In this document: positions 23,216 through 34,400 of the stretch, piece after piece
Layout of the letters: each line of letters begins with the position of its first letter
Numbering within the stretch: position 1 is the first letter of the stretch
Assembly (NCBI RefSeq): GCF_031143425.1
Contig: NC_090444.1
Coordinates: 1,316,895,324-1,316,959,323 of the forward strand
Length of the DNA: 64,000 nucleotides
Direction of reading: 5' to 3'
DNA from: Pleurodeles waltl
Lineage: Eukaryota > Chordata > Amphibia > Caudata > Salamandridae
The notes under the pieces: model-generated
What the model saw: only the letters and a program-made list of their open reading frames with translations
What the model was told of the DNA's origin: nothing
The model's database searches: none
Program-made: the position numbers and the translations under genes

Positions 23216-23459
23216 AGACCTTAAAGAGGCTCCTTATTAGGGTGTGGTTTTCAGTCTGCTTCAATGTGACTGGCTGAAGTTTGGTTCTTTTGAAATAAGG
23301 TGAGTAGGCTACTCAAGTGATAATATTTTTAGCCTCTGGGCTATGTTTAACTTATGTTGCTATTGTAATGATCCAGTGTTACTCCGAGCTCGATGACTGG
23401 GATGGTTCAAGCAAGTGAATCTATGAAAGATAGAATACCAGAGAAATGGTCCATCTCTC

Positions 23460-26400
23460 AATGAACTGTTAACATGCTGCTAAATCAGTACTAGAGGGTC
23501 CCCAATGAAGAAAGAACTGTTTAGATGTTATTGTTTGTTTAATCCAGGTAACAGAACAAAACTCTTAATTTAAAGAAAGTGAACGATCTATCATCTGAGA
23601 GGAATGGATTAGGAAGGTGAGGGTAGATATGGAATTACTGACATGGACATCTGACCACCTTTGAAAGAAAGGATGCATGTGTCCTCAAAAATCACCTTTT
23701 CTTTAGAACACCAACCTTTGGTTCATGAGAACATGATGACTGGATCTCACTCATTCTATGACATGAAGCAATTCTCAGTAGATAAATGGCTTTCAACGAA
23801 GGATGGGGATGACTTATGCATAGCTCAAAGGTAGCACCATCAGTTTTGCTGTAGTATATTAGCACACAGGGTATGGTTCAATGAAAAACCTTATGATGCC
23901 TCCAAAGATATCTCCTCATGAACACGGTGAAAAAGTACAATTGAGAGTTAATTTTTCCAAAGGCTCTGAAAAATCACCAGATGTACCATAAACACAAAAT
24001 GTGATTAGAAAAGGTACAGCAATGTAGTTCCCTCCTGGCATGCTGTAGTATTAATGGTCTTTTTCAGTCAGAAGTCGCAGAATCTTTTCCACTTAGAAAC
24101 TTATTGCGAAATGGTGAATCTATATTTTTCCCTCATAAAATTACTGTACAATCAGTCAAGCAGAACAGCGGAAGGCTGTGGTAGATAATCATGTAATGCA
24201 GGTTGTGAAGAAAATCAGGCCTGCATGGCAGCGTCTTGGGCTCCCCTTAGACAACTGATGGAAATATGGAAAATACAAATGGTGGGGCTTTTGTGGTGTG
24301 ATTAATATCACACTGGTGTAGGAATGCTTTAGTTTGAACCTGGGTATGAAGTTTGTATATTGTCATCTAAGCTTGTGAACACATGCATTTGTGAACAAAT
24401 CCGAGCCTTGAAGATGAGGCTGAGCACTTCGTTGTTCAGCAGTGTAAAGGGACTACCAACCCGCAGCACAGCCGTCTATACAATAGTCCTCTCACTGAGA
24501 CAGGCTTGAAGAAACATCAGTATACCGATTCCATCTGGACGTTTGTCTAAGTCCAGCAAACACTGCTTGAAACCTAACGAAAAGATGTCTGTCCACCGTG
24601 GACATAAGTGTGACTAGTTGTGATGGGAGCATTTCACCCAATGGATTGGTACCACTGTACATGTTATAGAGGAGCCATAACAGCATTATCTTCCAGACAA
24701 ACAATGTGTAGTTAAATCAGAGTGGTTTTACAAATTGTTCTTACATCAGATTATGTACACTGGTAGTCCATTCAAAGGGTGGAGATGCACACTGCTTTCC
24801 AAAGGTGCAGCTTCTAGAATGGCCAGGTTTGCTCTACAGCGAAATAGCTCACCCGATATTCTAGGCTGGCTAATCATCATGCTGGAGAAGACTGAAGAAC
24901 CAAAACAATAAGTGCCATAGAGGAGCAACTGCTACTTTAGGCTAGAATGTCTGGGAAAGACTTGTGGAATCACTTTGCCTTACTCTTAACCTGTGCACAT
25001 AGGAGGTAGAGGAAGAAAACGTGACTTTCCTGCAATACTAATTTTATGTCAAGTGACTTCATTAAAATCAAAAACACTGAATTGTTTCACCGATGCAAAG
25101 GATCCACTTAAGAGTGGAAAGAAAGTCCCCAACAAAGCAAAATAACGAAATTCCTATGATAGACAACATTTGCTTTTTCTATATCTGCACTTTTACAAAC
25201 GAGCTAAGGAATAGAAAATCATGAGACACCAAATATACACTTAAAATAGTGTTGAAAAATTAAAATACACAGTAGTTGTGCTGCTAGCAAATATGTTTTT
25301 CTTTCACCTTTGTAAAAGTAAGGACATTTTAATGAAACTTGTGGTAGGCATATATGAGGAACCAGGAGAACGGCCAATTTGCAATAAACAGTGGCTTCTA
25401 ACCAGGAGGATTGAATTTCTTCTGCAGCCTGGAAGGAGATGCTTTAGTTGAGGATGGTTTCAAAACACCACCACAGCTGGAAACGGTGGGTGACTTCTGA
25501 TGAAGTGTTTCAAATATCACCAAGTGGATGTGGTCTATACTCTGCAGAGAAATAGTTAACTTATTTTCTCCTCTGATGAGAACGTTCTGGAAAGTGTTAA
25601 TATCAACCTAAGAGATTCAGAAGGAGGAGTTATGGGAATACCATCCAATCCTAGAAGATGTTAAAGACCATGAGGAATGTGAGCATAAACTAGAGTGATG
25701 TCTCCATGAAGAGACAAGTCTGGAAGAGGAGGTTTGTCTGCAGCGCCACAAAGATGTTGGGACCTCAATCGTCCTCTTCATCTGGAATAAATGACTGTAT
25801 CTTAGACCTCCTTGGTGCCAAAAGTTGGTCTTGTGGAAGGCTAAACCCAAGAGGGTACCATTGGGTGAAATCTCGATTAGATGAGGTCTGAGCTCAGGAG
25901 GAGGCATTGTGGTAAGAGTAAGTGTTGAAAGGTGTAGAGAAGGCTTGGGTTGCAGAGCTGAAGAATCCTGTATGACCAACAATCAGAGGCAATGGCCTGG
26001 ATACTCAACAGGGCTTGGAGTGCTAAAGAGTTTGAGGATGGTGGTAACTTTATTGTCTTTGTCTTTCTGACCTATTCATTGGACTTTTTAAGGGAAAAAG
26101 AAGATAAACTGTCCCTGGACGTAAAATGTGTCGACTTATACATTGCCTTCGGTGTTGAACCAGTCCTCGAAGGTTAACAAGTCAGGCAGCTTTAATTTTC
26201 ATGATGGTATCTTCTTTTGCATCTCCTCTTGGGGGACCTTCAGAGATGGCAAGAAGAGTACTGTTAGAGGAATGACCATCTCCTTGCTCATCAGACCTCC
26301 CGGAACTGCCTGAAAGGAACTCTGTTTGTGCTGCTTTTCCTTTCTATGAAAACTAATCTTCTCACAGTCCCTCAGGGTGTGCTTGGTAAACGTACAGCAG

Positions 26401-26795
26401 TGGTTGAATTTGCTAAATGTAGATGTACAGAAGGCAAAGTATACAAAGATCTTGGATCAGTTTTGAACATTTTCTTCCACAGTTCAGACACGTTGCAGAA
26501 AGTGATTTTCTGTTACAAAATGACCAGAAGTTGAAAGACGTTTAGTGAGGTTGCTTTGCTCGAGATTTGTAAAAGTTCAAGGAAAAATCTAAGAAAAGCA
26601 GAGCCCATTGGTCTAGGATCCCAACACAAGAATGCAGACCCGACGTAACTGCCACCTACAGGGCAAAATGTGGCACAGAAAGGTACAGAAGCTTTAAAAA
26701 TGCAGTGTCAGTTTCTCAACCTAGGATCTTTGCAGCCTGTATGACTACACTGCCCTTTCCTTTGTTTCCTTTAGAAAGGTTTGTGAAGTTCAAGT
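23460..26795 (-). mobile_element. Decayed DIRS-like element D4
   Basis: No ORF over about 120 codons remains. Two stretches still resemble D3 at the nucleotide level on the minus strand. A YR-like part lies at about 23740-24110 (the segment before GAATCTTTTCCACTTAG parallels D3 at 18230-18250). A gag N-terminal-like part lies at about 26310-26520 (AACTAATCTTCTCACAGTCCCTCAGGG parallels D3 at 22200-22235). RT-like and gag-middle regions between are guesses by position. It ends abruptly where D5 begins, with no clear inverted repeats. Confidence 0.4.
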
Positions 26796-26832
26796 TACTT
26801 ACCTTCGGTAACGATATATCTGCAAGAGACAT

Positions 26833-27413
26833 AGGGGGTCATTCCGACCTTGGCAGCGGAAACCGCCATGTGGCCGCCAATGCAGCCGCACTCACGCGGC
26901 CCCCATTCTGACATTCCCGCTGGGCCGGCGGGCGCAAACCAAGTTTGCGCCCGCCGGCCCAGCGGGAATGAAGCCGCAACACAGGAGCCGGCGGTGTTGC
27001 GGCCGTGCGACGGGTGCAGTTGCGGCCGTGCGACGGGTGCAGTTGCACCCGTCGCGCTTTTCACTGTCTGCTATGCAGACAGTGAAAAGCTGGCCGGGGC
27101 CCTGATAGGGGGCGCCTGCACTGCCCATGCCAAGTGGCATGGGCAGTGCAGGGGCCCCCAGGACACCCCTTACCGCCAGCCTCTTCCTGGCGGTGCTAAC
27201 CGCCAGAAACAGACTGGCGGTAAGGGGGTCATAATCCCCAGGGCAGCGCTGCCCTGGCGGATTATCACCGCCGGGGCATAAACGGCGGGAAACCGCCAGC
27301 CCCGGCGGTACCGCCGCGGTCAGATTAGGGAAGAAAGCACCGCCAGCCTGTTGGAGGTGCTTTAGTCATTTTTGCCATGGCGGTCTCGGACCGCCAGGGT
27401 CAGAATGACCCCC
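26833..27413. mobile_element. Harbinger-like MITE, 581 bp, highly palindromic
   Basis: Terminal inverted repeats are GGGGGTCATTC at the left and GAATGACCCCC at the right. The flanking ATA (26830-26832 and 27414-27416) is a 3-bp duplication, because the sister copy D1 reads GACATATTCTAG straight through. A 3-bp duplication with a G-rich TIR suggests PIF/Harbinger, by inference. The interior is very GC-rich and made of near-perfect hairpins. The open frames across it (for example 26850-27281) are by-products of composition. Confidence 0.85.
26912..26970. repeat. Perfect 28-bp-arm palindrome in the MITE
   Basis: Arms at 26912-26939 and 26943-26970 are exact reverse complements around a CAA loop. 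Further hairpins follow at 27030-27055 (12-bp arms), 27057-27089 (15-bp arms) and 27116-27151 (17-bp arms). Confidence 0.95.
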
Positions 27414-27759
27414 ATATTCTAGTTGCAGATTCCTTACCTTTGAATTCCCCTATGCGTCAGTCTGGCTCCGGAGATTTTTTCATCGAGCAGTACCTCTGTG
27501 GCCCTCAACTGGCGGTCGACTCCTTGGGTGTTGTTGGCATCGTGTTCGCCGTGATGACGTCGTGGTCATATATAGGCACCACCCCGGCGCACTGATGTCA
27601 GATTCTTTTCACAACTTTCCACGCCAATAGTGGGGAGCCATGAAGAACACAGAGTGGTGCACCAAAACTAGGGCCCTTAAGGGGAAGTTCCTGTCCCTAG
27701 AAAAATCAGTTGGCAGTGCGGGAAGGAAGGGCAGGTCGGTAAGGAACCTGCAACTAGAA

Positions 27760-27860
27760 TATGTCTGTACCAGATTTATTGTTACCGAAGGTAAGTAACC
27801 TGTTCATCTGATAGACACTTTTAGTTGCAGATTCCTTACCTTTGAATAGATAACCGAGCA
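27760..27860. repeat. DIRS-D5 internal complementary region
   Basis: It reads AACTAGAATATGTCTGTACC through GAAGGTAAGTAAC (complement of the left end), then ATCTGATAGACACTTTTAGTT (complement of the right end at 32840-32861). Confidence 0.82.
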
Positions 27861-27891
27861 ATACCATCCCCAGGAGGGCTGCGAACCAAGA

Positions 27892-28867
27892 TCACACCAA
27901 GAAGTCCTGTAGGACCGAACAACCAAAGTAGCCATCCCTGCGGACCAGACTGTCAAGGTAGTAGTGTGTGGTAAAAGTGTGAGGAGATGACCACGTCGCT
28001 GCCTGACAGATGTCCAGGACTGGAACGCTCTGTGCTAGCGCTGTGGTAGCAGCAGTAGCTCTGGTGGAGTGGGCACGCAAACCTTCAGGAGGTTGCTTCT
28101 TAGCCAGAGTGTAGCACATTTTGATGTATAAGAGCACCCATCTCTTCTGCACCGCCTTCCTCTTCTTCGCACCCACATATCCCACAAAGAGTTGCTCATC
28201 CACCCGGAAGTCTTTGGTACGATCAAGGCAGAACTCCAATGCTCTTTTTGGGTCCAGATAGTGGAGTCTCTCCTCTTCATGACAGGGATGTGGGGGTGCA
28301 TAAAATGTATCCAAAGTGAAGGACTGTCCGACATGGAAGGTTGTCGCTACTTTAGGTAGGAAAGGAGCCCTTGTGCGAAGTACCACTTTGTCAGGATTTA
28401 TTGCCAGGAAAGGAGGCTTAGATGAGAGCCTGAAGCTCACTTACTCTGCGGGGAGAGGTAATGGCAACTAAAAAGACAGTCTTGATGGGTAAGACCCGTA
28501 ACGGGCAGATGTGAAACGGCTCAAACGGGGCACACATAAGGTATGTTAATACTAGGTCCCATTGGGGCATGATGAAGGGGGTAGGAGGAAAGAGGTGTGT
28601 GAGGCCTTTAAGAAACCTCCCAACAATAGGAGATTTAAATAAAGAAGGCTGATCTGGTAACCTCATGAAAACAGAGATAGCAGAAAGATATCCTTTAAGA
28701 GTTCCCAGGGTGGAGCCCTGCTGGGCAAGGGAAAAAATAAAGAGGAGGGCTTGAGAAAGAGGAGCAGATAGAGGATCGACAGGTTTGTCGATGCACCATG
28801 TCAAGATAACATTACAGATTTCAGGTGGCAGGTCAAAAACCGTCAACTGTTGCCGCTCAATCTCCAC
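27892..28867 (-). pseudogene. DIRS-D5 tyrosine recombinase, one frameshift
   Basis: The N-terminal part, 28867-28418, contains FDLPPEICNVILTWC, the core-binding GTLKGYLSAISVFMRL and the catalytic-Arg region SPRRVSELQAL. After a frame change at about 28430 the 28440-27892 frame supplies RTRAPFLPKVATTF, HSTRATAATTAL (HxxR) and HTFTTHYYLDS with the catalytic Tyr region, ending VLQDFLV. All catalytic motifs are visible, so this is a near-intact enzyme with a single break. Confidence 0.85.
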
Positions 28868-28899
28868 ACAAGAAGGCGGAGTGTGAACAGGTTCGGATG

Positions 28900-31066
28900 G
28901 AGGACCCTCCCCTGCTGCTGCTACACAAGATCCTCCCGAAGAGGAAGTCTGATTGGAGGCGCTATGCCATGCTTAACAGCTCGGGATACCAGACTCTTTG
29001 TGCCCAGTCCGGAGCCACCAGTATAATTTGGGCCTGGTCATGCCTGATGATCTTCAGAACTTGGGGCAGAAGTGGTATGGGCGTAAAGGAGGCCTGAATT
29101 CCACTTGCGACGAAAGGCGTAGCTAATCGAGTGCTGCCTTGGAAACTCCAACGCGCAAAATAGCTGACATTGTGCGTTCTCTACGGAGGCGAACAAGTCT
29201 AACCAAGGTTTTCCTCACTGAAGGAAAAGACCTTGCACCACCTCCGGATGGAGACGCCATTCGTGATTGACCATGCATCGTCGGATGAGTTCGTCTGCTC
29301 TGGCATTAAGAAGCCCGCCAGGTGTTGAACCACCAGGGAAATGCCCTGATGTTCCAGCCAAGCCCAGAGGCGAAGAGCCTCTTGACAAAGTGTCCACAAC
29401 CCCACTTCGCCTTGTTTGTTGAAGTACCACATGGCGGTGGTGTTGTTTGTGAACACTTGCACTGCTTTCCCTTTGAGAGAGGGAAGAAATGCTTTGACTG
29501 CTAGTCAAATCGCTCGGAGCTCCAGATGATTGATATGAAGCCCAGTTTGTTGGAGAACAGAGGCCTCTGATCTCTGCCTCGCCCATGTGGCCGCCCCATC
29601 ACAGGAGTGACGCATCTGTCATGACTAAGACCTGGTTGGGGAAAGGAGAGGGATCTGCCTTTGACCTAATCGTGATTCGTTAACCACCACTGCAGGTCTC
29701 TTGCAGTTCCTTCCGAGATCTGGACCTTGTCAGAGAGATTCCCCTGATGCTGCGCCCACTGGAACTTCAGGTCCCACTGCAGAGCCTACAAATGCCATCT
29801 GGCCTTTTGAACTAGCAGGATGCAGGAGGCAAAGAGGCTGAAACATCTGTATCATATCCCGAACACCCTGGACTCGCTTTTCAGGAGGATATGCCCGAAA
29901 CTGTACTGTATCCAGAACAGCTCTGATGGAAGGGAGCATTTGAGAAGGAGTCAGGTGTGACTTCGGCATGTTGATAGTGAACCCCAGCGAATGCCAAAGG
30001 TTCACCATAGTCTGGAGGTGGGAGACGACTGGGGCGAGTTCGCCTTCAACAGCCAATTGTCGAGGTAGGGGAAGACTGGGACCCCTAACCTGCGCAGATG
30101 AGCTGCCATCACTACCATCACTTTCGTGAACACCCGAGGGGCAATGGTAAGGCCAAAAGGGAGCCCGGTAAACCGAAAGTGCTTGTGACCTTCCACGAAT
30201 CGTAGGTAACGTCTATGGGCTGGTAAGATGGGAATGTGAAAGTCTACGGGATCCAGGGCAGATAGGACCTGAGCCAATGTCAACCTTTTTAACTTCTTCT
30301 TGAGGAAGAGGTTGAGGGACCGAAGATCTAATATAGGACTAGGACCCTTGTCCTTTTTCAGCACCAGAAAGTAGCGGGAGTAGCAACAACAAGCTACTTT
30401 TAGCAACAGAACCCTCTCTATATCTCCTTTGGCCAAAAGGGCTCTGACTTCCTTGCAGAAAAGCGCCATATGATCCTCCGATATGCGATTGTAAGAAGGA
30501 TGCATGGTTGGAGGAGTTTTCTCGAAGGAGAGGGAATAGCCCCTTCGGACAATCTGGAGAACCCACCTGTCCGAAGTAATGGATTGCCATTGGGGCAGGT
30601 GATGGCAAATCCTGCTGCCAACTGGTTCCTGATGTACCCGCGGACTAGGAAGGTTTGGAGGCTGAAGCGGGGGTTGGGATGGACTGGGTGACCCGCTGAC
30701 TCCCTGATCCCCAGGGGTGTGGGATTCCGCGTCCACGGCTGCGGAGGGGCTGTACAGCATGCGCGGGTCGATGGCCGGGGGGGGAAAGGATGCAGTTGGG
30801 TGCCTCTTCCATAGCCATGAAAGGTGGACTTGCTGAGGTCTAGGAGCAGGCGCAAGGCTAAGGGACTGGGCCGTGGCTTGGGAATCCTTAATTCGCTCGA
30901 GCGCTGAGTCCCCCTTGCCTCCAAAGAGACGTGTGCAGTCAAAGGGCATGTCCATCAAGGTTTCCTGGACATCCCCTGAGAAGCCAGATGCTCTCAGCCA
31001 GGCGTGGCGTCTCAATGCCACCATTGATGCAACCGATCTGCCCAGAGTTGGTTGTATCCAGTCCAC
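28900..31066 (-). pseudogene. DIRS-D5 gag C-terminus fused to RT-RNase H-methyltransferase, broken
   Basis: The 31066-30002 frame runs from the gag C-terminus (RRHAWLRASGFSGD, FGGKGDSALERIKD) straight into RT (YSRYFLVLKKDKG, DFHIPIL, LPFGLTIAPRVFTK). This fuses two frames that are separate in D11. The polymerase box reads YLDN in place of YLDD. RNase H (FTNNTTAMWYFN, about 29400-29460) and the methyltransferase-like end (IILVAPDWA, about 29020) lie in other frames. Several indels separate the parts. Confidence 0.82.
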
Positions 31067-31068
31067 AA

Positions 31069-32686
31069 CTAATCAAACTTTGCCACATCCCTCCCATCTG
31101 TTACAGTTTGTAAAAGGATAGTCCGGGCCTCCTCTGGAACTCTAGGCAGCACTTGAGCGACCGTATCCCAGAGAGCAAGGAAACAGCTTCCCAAAAGGCA
31201 TGCTGTGTTCACAGACCACAGCGCTAGACTGTTGGAAGAAAACAACTTATTCCCCAAGTTGTCCAGTCTTTTTGATTCCCTATCTGGGGGTGTGGCAGGG
31301 AATGTGCCAGAGCAAGAGGAAGCCTGGATGACAAGGCTCCTGGGCATGGGGTGGGGAGTTTTGGGTCTTCCGGCGCAGGCCGATGGCGGTGGGCAATCAT
31401 GCTGGGTCTGGACCAAATACCCAAAATGACGTCAAATACCCAGTCAATGCCTCATTAAAGGGAAGAAGGGGTTCTGATGAGGAAGACCCCGGCTGAAGCA
31501 CGTTGGTTACGATATTAGGCCTAAGCGCCACAGAAGGTAGCTCGAGGTCCAAGACCTCAGCCGCCCCTTCTCACCACCATGGAGTATGAGGCACCCTCCT
31601 CCGTAGCCACGGTAGGAGGAGAGAGCATACCACGGTCAGGGGTGGTGTCTAGACCACTGGCATCACCCAAATCCTGCACCCAGTCCATTTGGTGGTCAAG
31701 CTGGTATTCTAAAATGTCCAGCGTCCCCTCCAAACTCTCCCCGTATCCATACCCATAAGCATAACGGTCTGGATCAACTCTGGCCCCAGGAGAGCTCATA
31801 GAGAACGGAATTGGCATCTAGCGAGGTCATTCTGGCTCTGGGTCGTCAGGTATGAGAATGGGATCGACATTGACTGTGGGCCCAACCGATGTCGGAAGCG
31901 TTGATGTCTGACCAGACACCAGGGAAGGTCGCTGTGGCATGACCGACGTCGGAACGGATCCACGATTGGATCCGGAGCAGTGGCAAAGCCGATGACTTCA
32001 AACCCGAGAGGCCCCTCCACCAACACACATGTGCCCGAGGGCACTGAAGGTGGGTCGGTCTGCCCAAAAATGAGGCTTATTGCGTCATAAAACTCTTTGA
32101 GCTGGGCAGGGGAGGCTCCGGGCTCCTGGGAAGTTGGGGAAGCGTGGGCCAAATCAGAAGAAGGCTCTGAGGACGGAGGCAAAGAGCACTGATGCTGTTC
32201 CCACGTCACATCATCCGAGCAACGGGGTGTAGTCAAAGAACGCTTGTCCTTCTTCGACTTTTTTCTTATGACCCGAATGTCCCAATGACTTCAAGGATGA
32301 AGAGTGGTGGTGACTCCGCATCCGGTCTCGAGACCTTCCTCTCGAACGAGAGCGCCGCAGAGTCGAGTGTTGGCCTCCATGAGCTTTAGGGACTGCTCCC
32401 TCAAAGCTTTCAAGATCATGGTTCAACACTTGGAGCACGACTTCAAGTCGTGATCACGCTCCTGGCACACCAGGTGCGGATCCGTCACCGACATCATTCG
32501 GTGAAAGGAGTCGCTGGACTTAAAACCGGTTGTGGGGGATATCCCTCGACACATCCATGACCTCGTCAAAAAGAATTCAACAAAAGTATTGTCGTAGTCA
32601 AAAAGTGACTGAGGTAGCTCTCTCCGTATCTGCGTATAGGCTGGCGCAGAAAGAAAAGAACTGATGTCAGCTCGCCGGGGTAGCAC
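31069..32686 (-). pseudogene. DIRS-D5 gag-like ORF1, degenerate
   Basis: The N-terminal Cys-rich start (MSVTDPHLVC, then DHDLKSCSKC) is at about 32425-32500. A Ser/Arg/His-rich stretch (LRRSRSRGRSRDR at about 32340) follows, then Pro/Ser-rich and acidic sequence to about 31557. A conserved C-terminal part with PDRESKRLDNLGNKLFSS at about 31240-31300 parallels SDRESKRMEQSAKKTFSS in D8. Multiple frame changes break it. Confidence 0.72.
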
Positions 32687-32861
32687 CTATATACGACCAC
32701 GTCGTCATCACGGCGAACACGACGCCAACGACATCCAAGGAGTCGACCGACGCCACCTGAAGGTGCGCAGAGGTACTGCTCGAAGAATAATCTCCGGATC
32801 CAGACTGGCGCCTGGGGGAATTCAAAGGTAAGGAGTCTGCAACTAGAAGTGTCTATCAGAT

Positions 32862-33206
32862 TATTTATTATTATTATTATTATTATTTTTTATAGTCATC
32901 TAGGTTTCTAGTAACTTTTCTGCTGGAATACATTTTCAGCTTTCAAAGTACATTAATTGAATCTGCCAGAAATGTAGGCTGTTTTATTTGCTGCTCAAAG
33001 CAATCATGTTACATCAGAAGACCTGGTCTTTTTAATTAAGGTGAAAATGAAATGTATTGGGTTATATTTTGAAAGAACTGATTCAGGATCCTGGAGACGG
33101 GTGGGACTACTCAATTCTCATGACTGTTGAAGGAGATCCCCCTGAAGTAGGAAGAAATCTCTCTAACAGCTGTTATTTGGAAAAAACAAAGAATGCATAA
33201 ATATCA
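32862..33206. other. ATT microsatellite and unassigned intron sequence
   Basis: An (ATT)n run occupies about 32863-32887 exactly at the right end of D5. AT-rich sequence without a recognised repeat follows. Confidence 0.65.
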
Positions 33207-34400
33207 ATGCTAGGCAAGCCAAAAAACCCTCTCATGGGATGGTTACTCCCATTTTCTGCCTGTTGTCAGTGTGTTTAACCCCATTATTATGCTCGCTCCC
33301 TTCAAACATGGTTACTTGAACCATTTTCACCCCACATCTGTCATACTGGTGCCCCCATGCAAGTTCCTGGTATATGGTAACCAGGACATTGGGGTACCAG
33401 GGAACCCCCACAGGCTGCAGCATGTAGAGGGCAGGGTGCCAGTACCTGTGTGTGGGGGTACCCCTGCACTAGCAGAGGGGCTCTTACGAACTCCAGTTCC
33501 ATTTTCCTGCTTCGTGAGTGCGGGGACGCCATTTTATGCGTGTACTGGACATAGGTCACTACCTATGTCCGTCTACATAATAGTAACTCCGAATGTAGGC
33601 ATGTTCGGTATCAAACAAGTCGGAATCATACCCCAATACCGTTGCCAGTAATGGAAGTATGATACCATGCACTCTGGGGGCTCCTTAGAGGACCCCCAGC
33701 ATTGCTCCTATCAGCCTTCTGGGGTTTTCCGGGCAGCCCAAGCTGCTGCCACCCCTCAGACAGGTTTCCGCCCTCCTGCTGCTTGAACAGCTCAAGCTCA
33801 GGAAGGCAGAACACAGGATTTCCTTTGGGGGTGGCGGGGTAACACCCTCTCCTTTTGGAAATCGGTGATAGATGGCTTGGCAGGGGTAGCATCCCCAAGC
33901 CACTGCTATGCTTTGAAGGGCACATTGGGTGCCCTCCTAGCATAAACCAGTCTACCTCGGTTCAGGAACCCCCAGTCGCGGTTCTAGCACAAAGCTGGAC
34001 AATGGCAAGGGGACTGACCACTCCCCTGTCCATCACCCCAGGGGTGGTCCCCAGAGCTCCTCCAGAGGGTCCCTGGGTTCGGTCATCTAGAACCCAAGGT
34101 TGTCAGGGACCTCTGGAGACATCTGAGAGGCCAGGTCAGGCAAGTGACGTCAGAGCCCCCCTCCTGATAGGTGGTCACCTGGCTAGGTGACCAATACCCC
34201 TTTCTGGGCTATTTAGGGTCTCTCTCTTGGGTGGGTGCTCAGATTAGGCTTGCAGGACTCCAGCAGGGCTCCTCTGCAACACTCCAGCAGCGCTCCTCTG
34301 GAACCTCTACTTTGACCTCTAGCCACTGGAACCACGACTGGACACTCCAGAAACCGACAATTTGCATCCACGGCAAACACTCTGCTTGCAACATTGTTCA
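33207..34400 (+). repeat. LTR fragment, second LTR family (5' part)
   Basis: It aligns by eye with 46560-47870 over about 1.2 kb. Shared blocks include CTGTTGTCAGTGTGTTT, GGACGCCATTTTAT, GTACTGGACATAGGTCAC and the GCACTCTGGGGGCTCCTTAG block. The extreme start has diverged (TGCTAGGCAAGCC against TGTAGGAAAGTAGCC). The 3' half is missing; a junction to other sequence lies near 34400. Confidence 0.75.

Larger units (their letters stand above)
8936..23452 (-). mobile_element. DIRS-type element D2, old shell with three nested insertions
   Basis: The left inverted repeat at 8936-9160 (GTTACTTGTAATAGTGG, then AGCTCGGTGACTGC in reverse, then TTCAGCCAATGAGG) is the diverged reverse complement of 23220-23452 (AGTCTGCTTCAATGTGACTGGC through AGCTCGATGACTGG to CCAGAGAAATGG). 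The internal complementary region at about 9825-9935 matches both ends. Insertions are a LINE fragment in the left repeat, a Gypsy element at 10457-16421 and DIRS-D3 at 16495-23035. Only about 0.8 kb of interior survives (9936-10456, 16422-16494, 23036-23215), with no readable frame, so D2 was internally deleted or non-autonomous. Confidence 0.65.
26796..32861 (-). mobile_element. DIRS-type retrotransposon D5, full length but degenerate
   Basis: It opens AAGTTACTTACCTTCGG at about 26800 and ends CTAGAAGTGTCTATCAG at 32861. The left inverted repeat (26796-26832 and 27414-27640) is split by a MITE. The right one covers about 32655-32861 and shares GACTGGCGCCTGGGGGAATTC-type and TGATGTCAG blocks with the left. 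The internal complementary region is at 27760-27860. Minus-strand YR, RT and gag are all present but frameshifted. It is the same subfamily as D1 and D6. Confidence 0.9.

Noticed and set aside
26850..27281. 143-codon open frame in the GC-rich MITE
   Set aside because: It arises from palindromic GC-rich composition; similar frames occur on the other strand and there is no domain.
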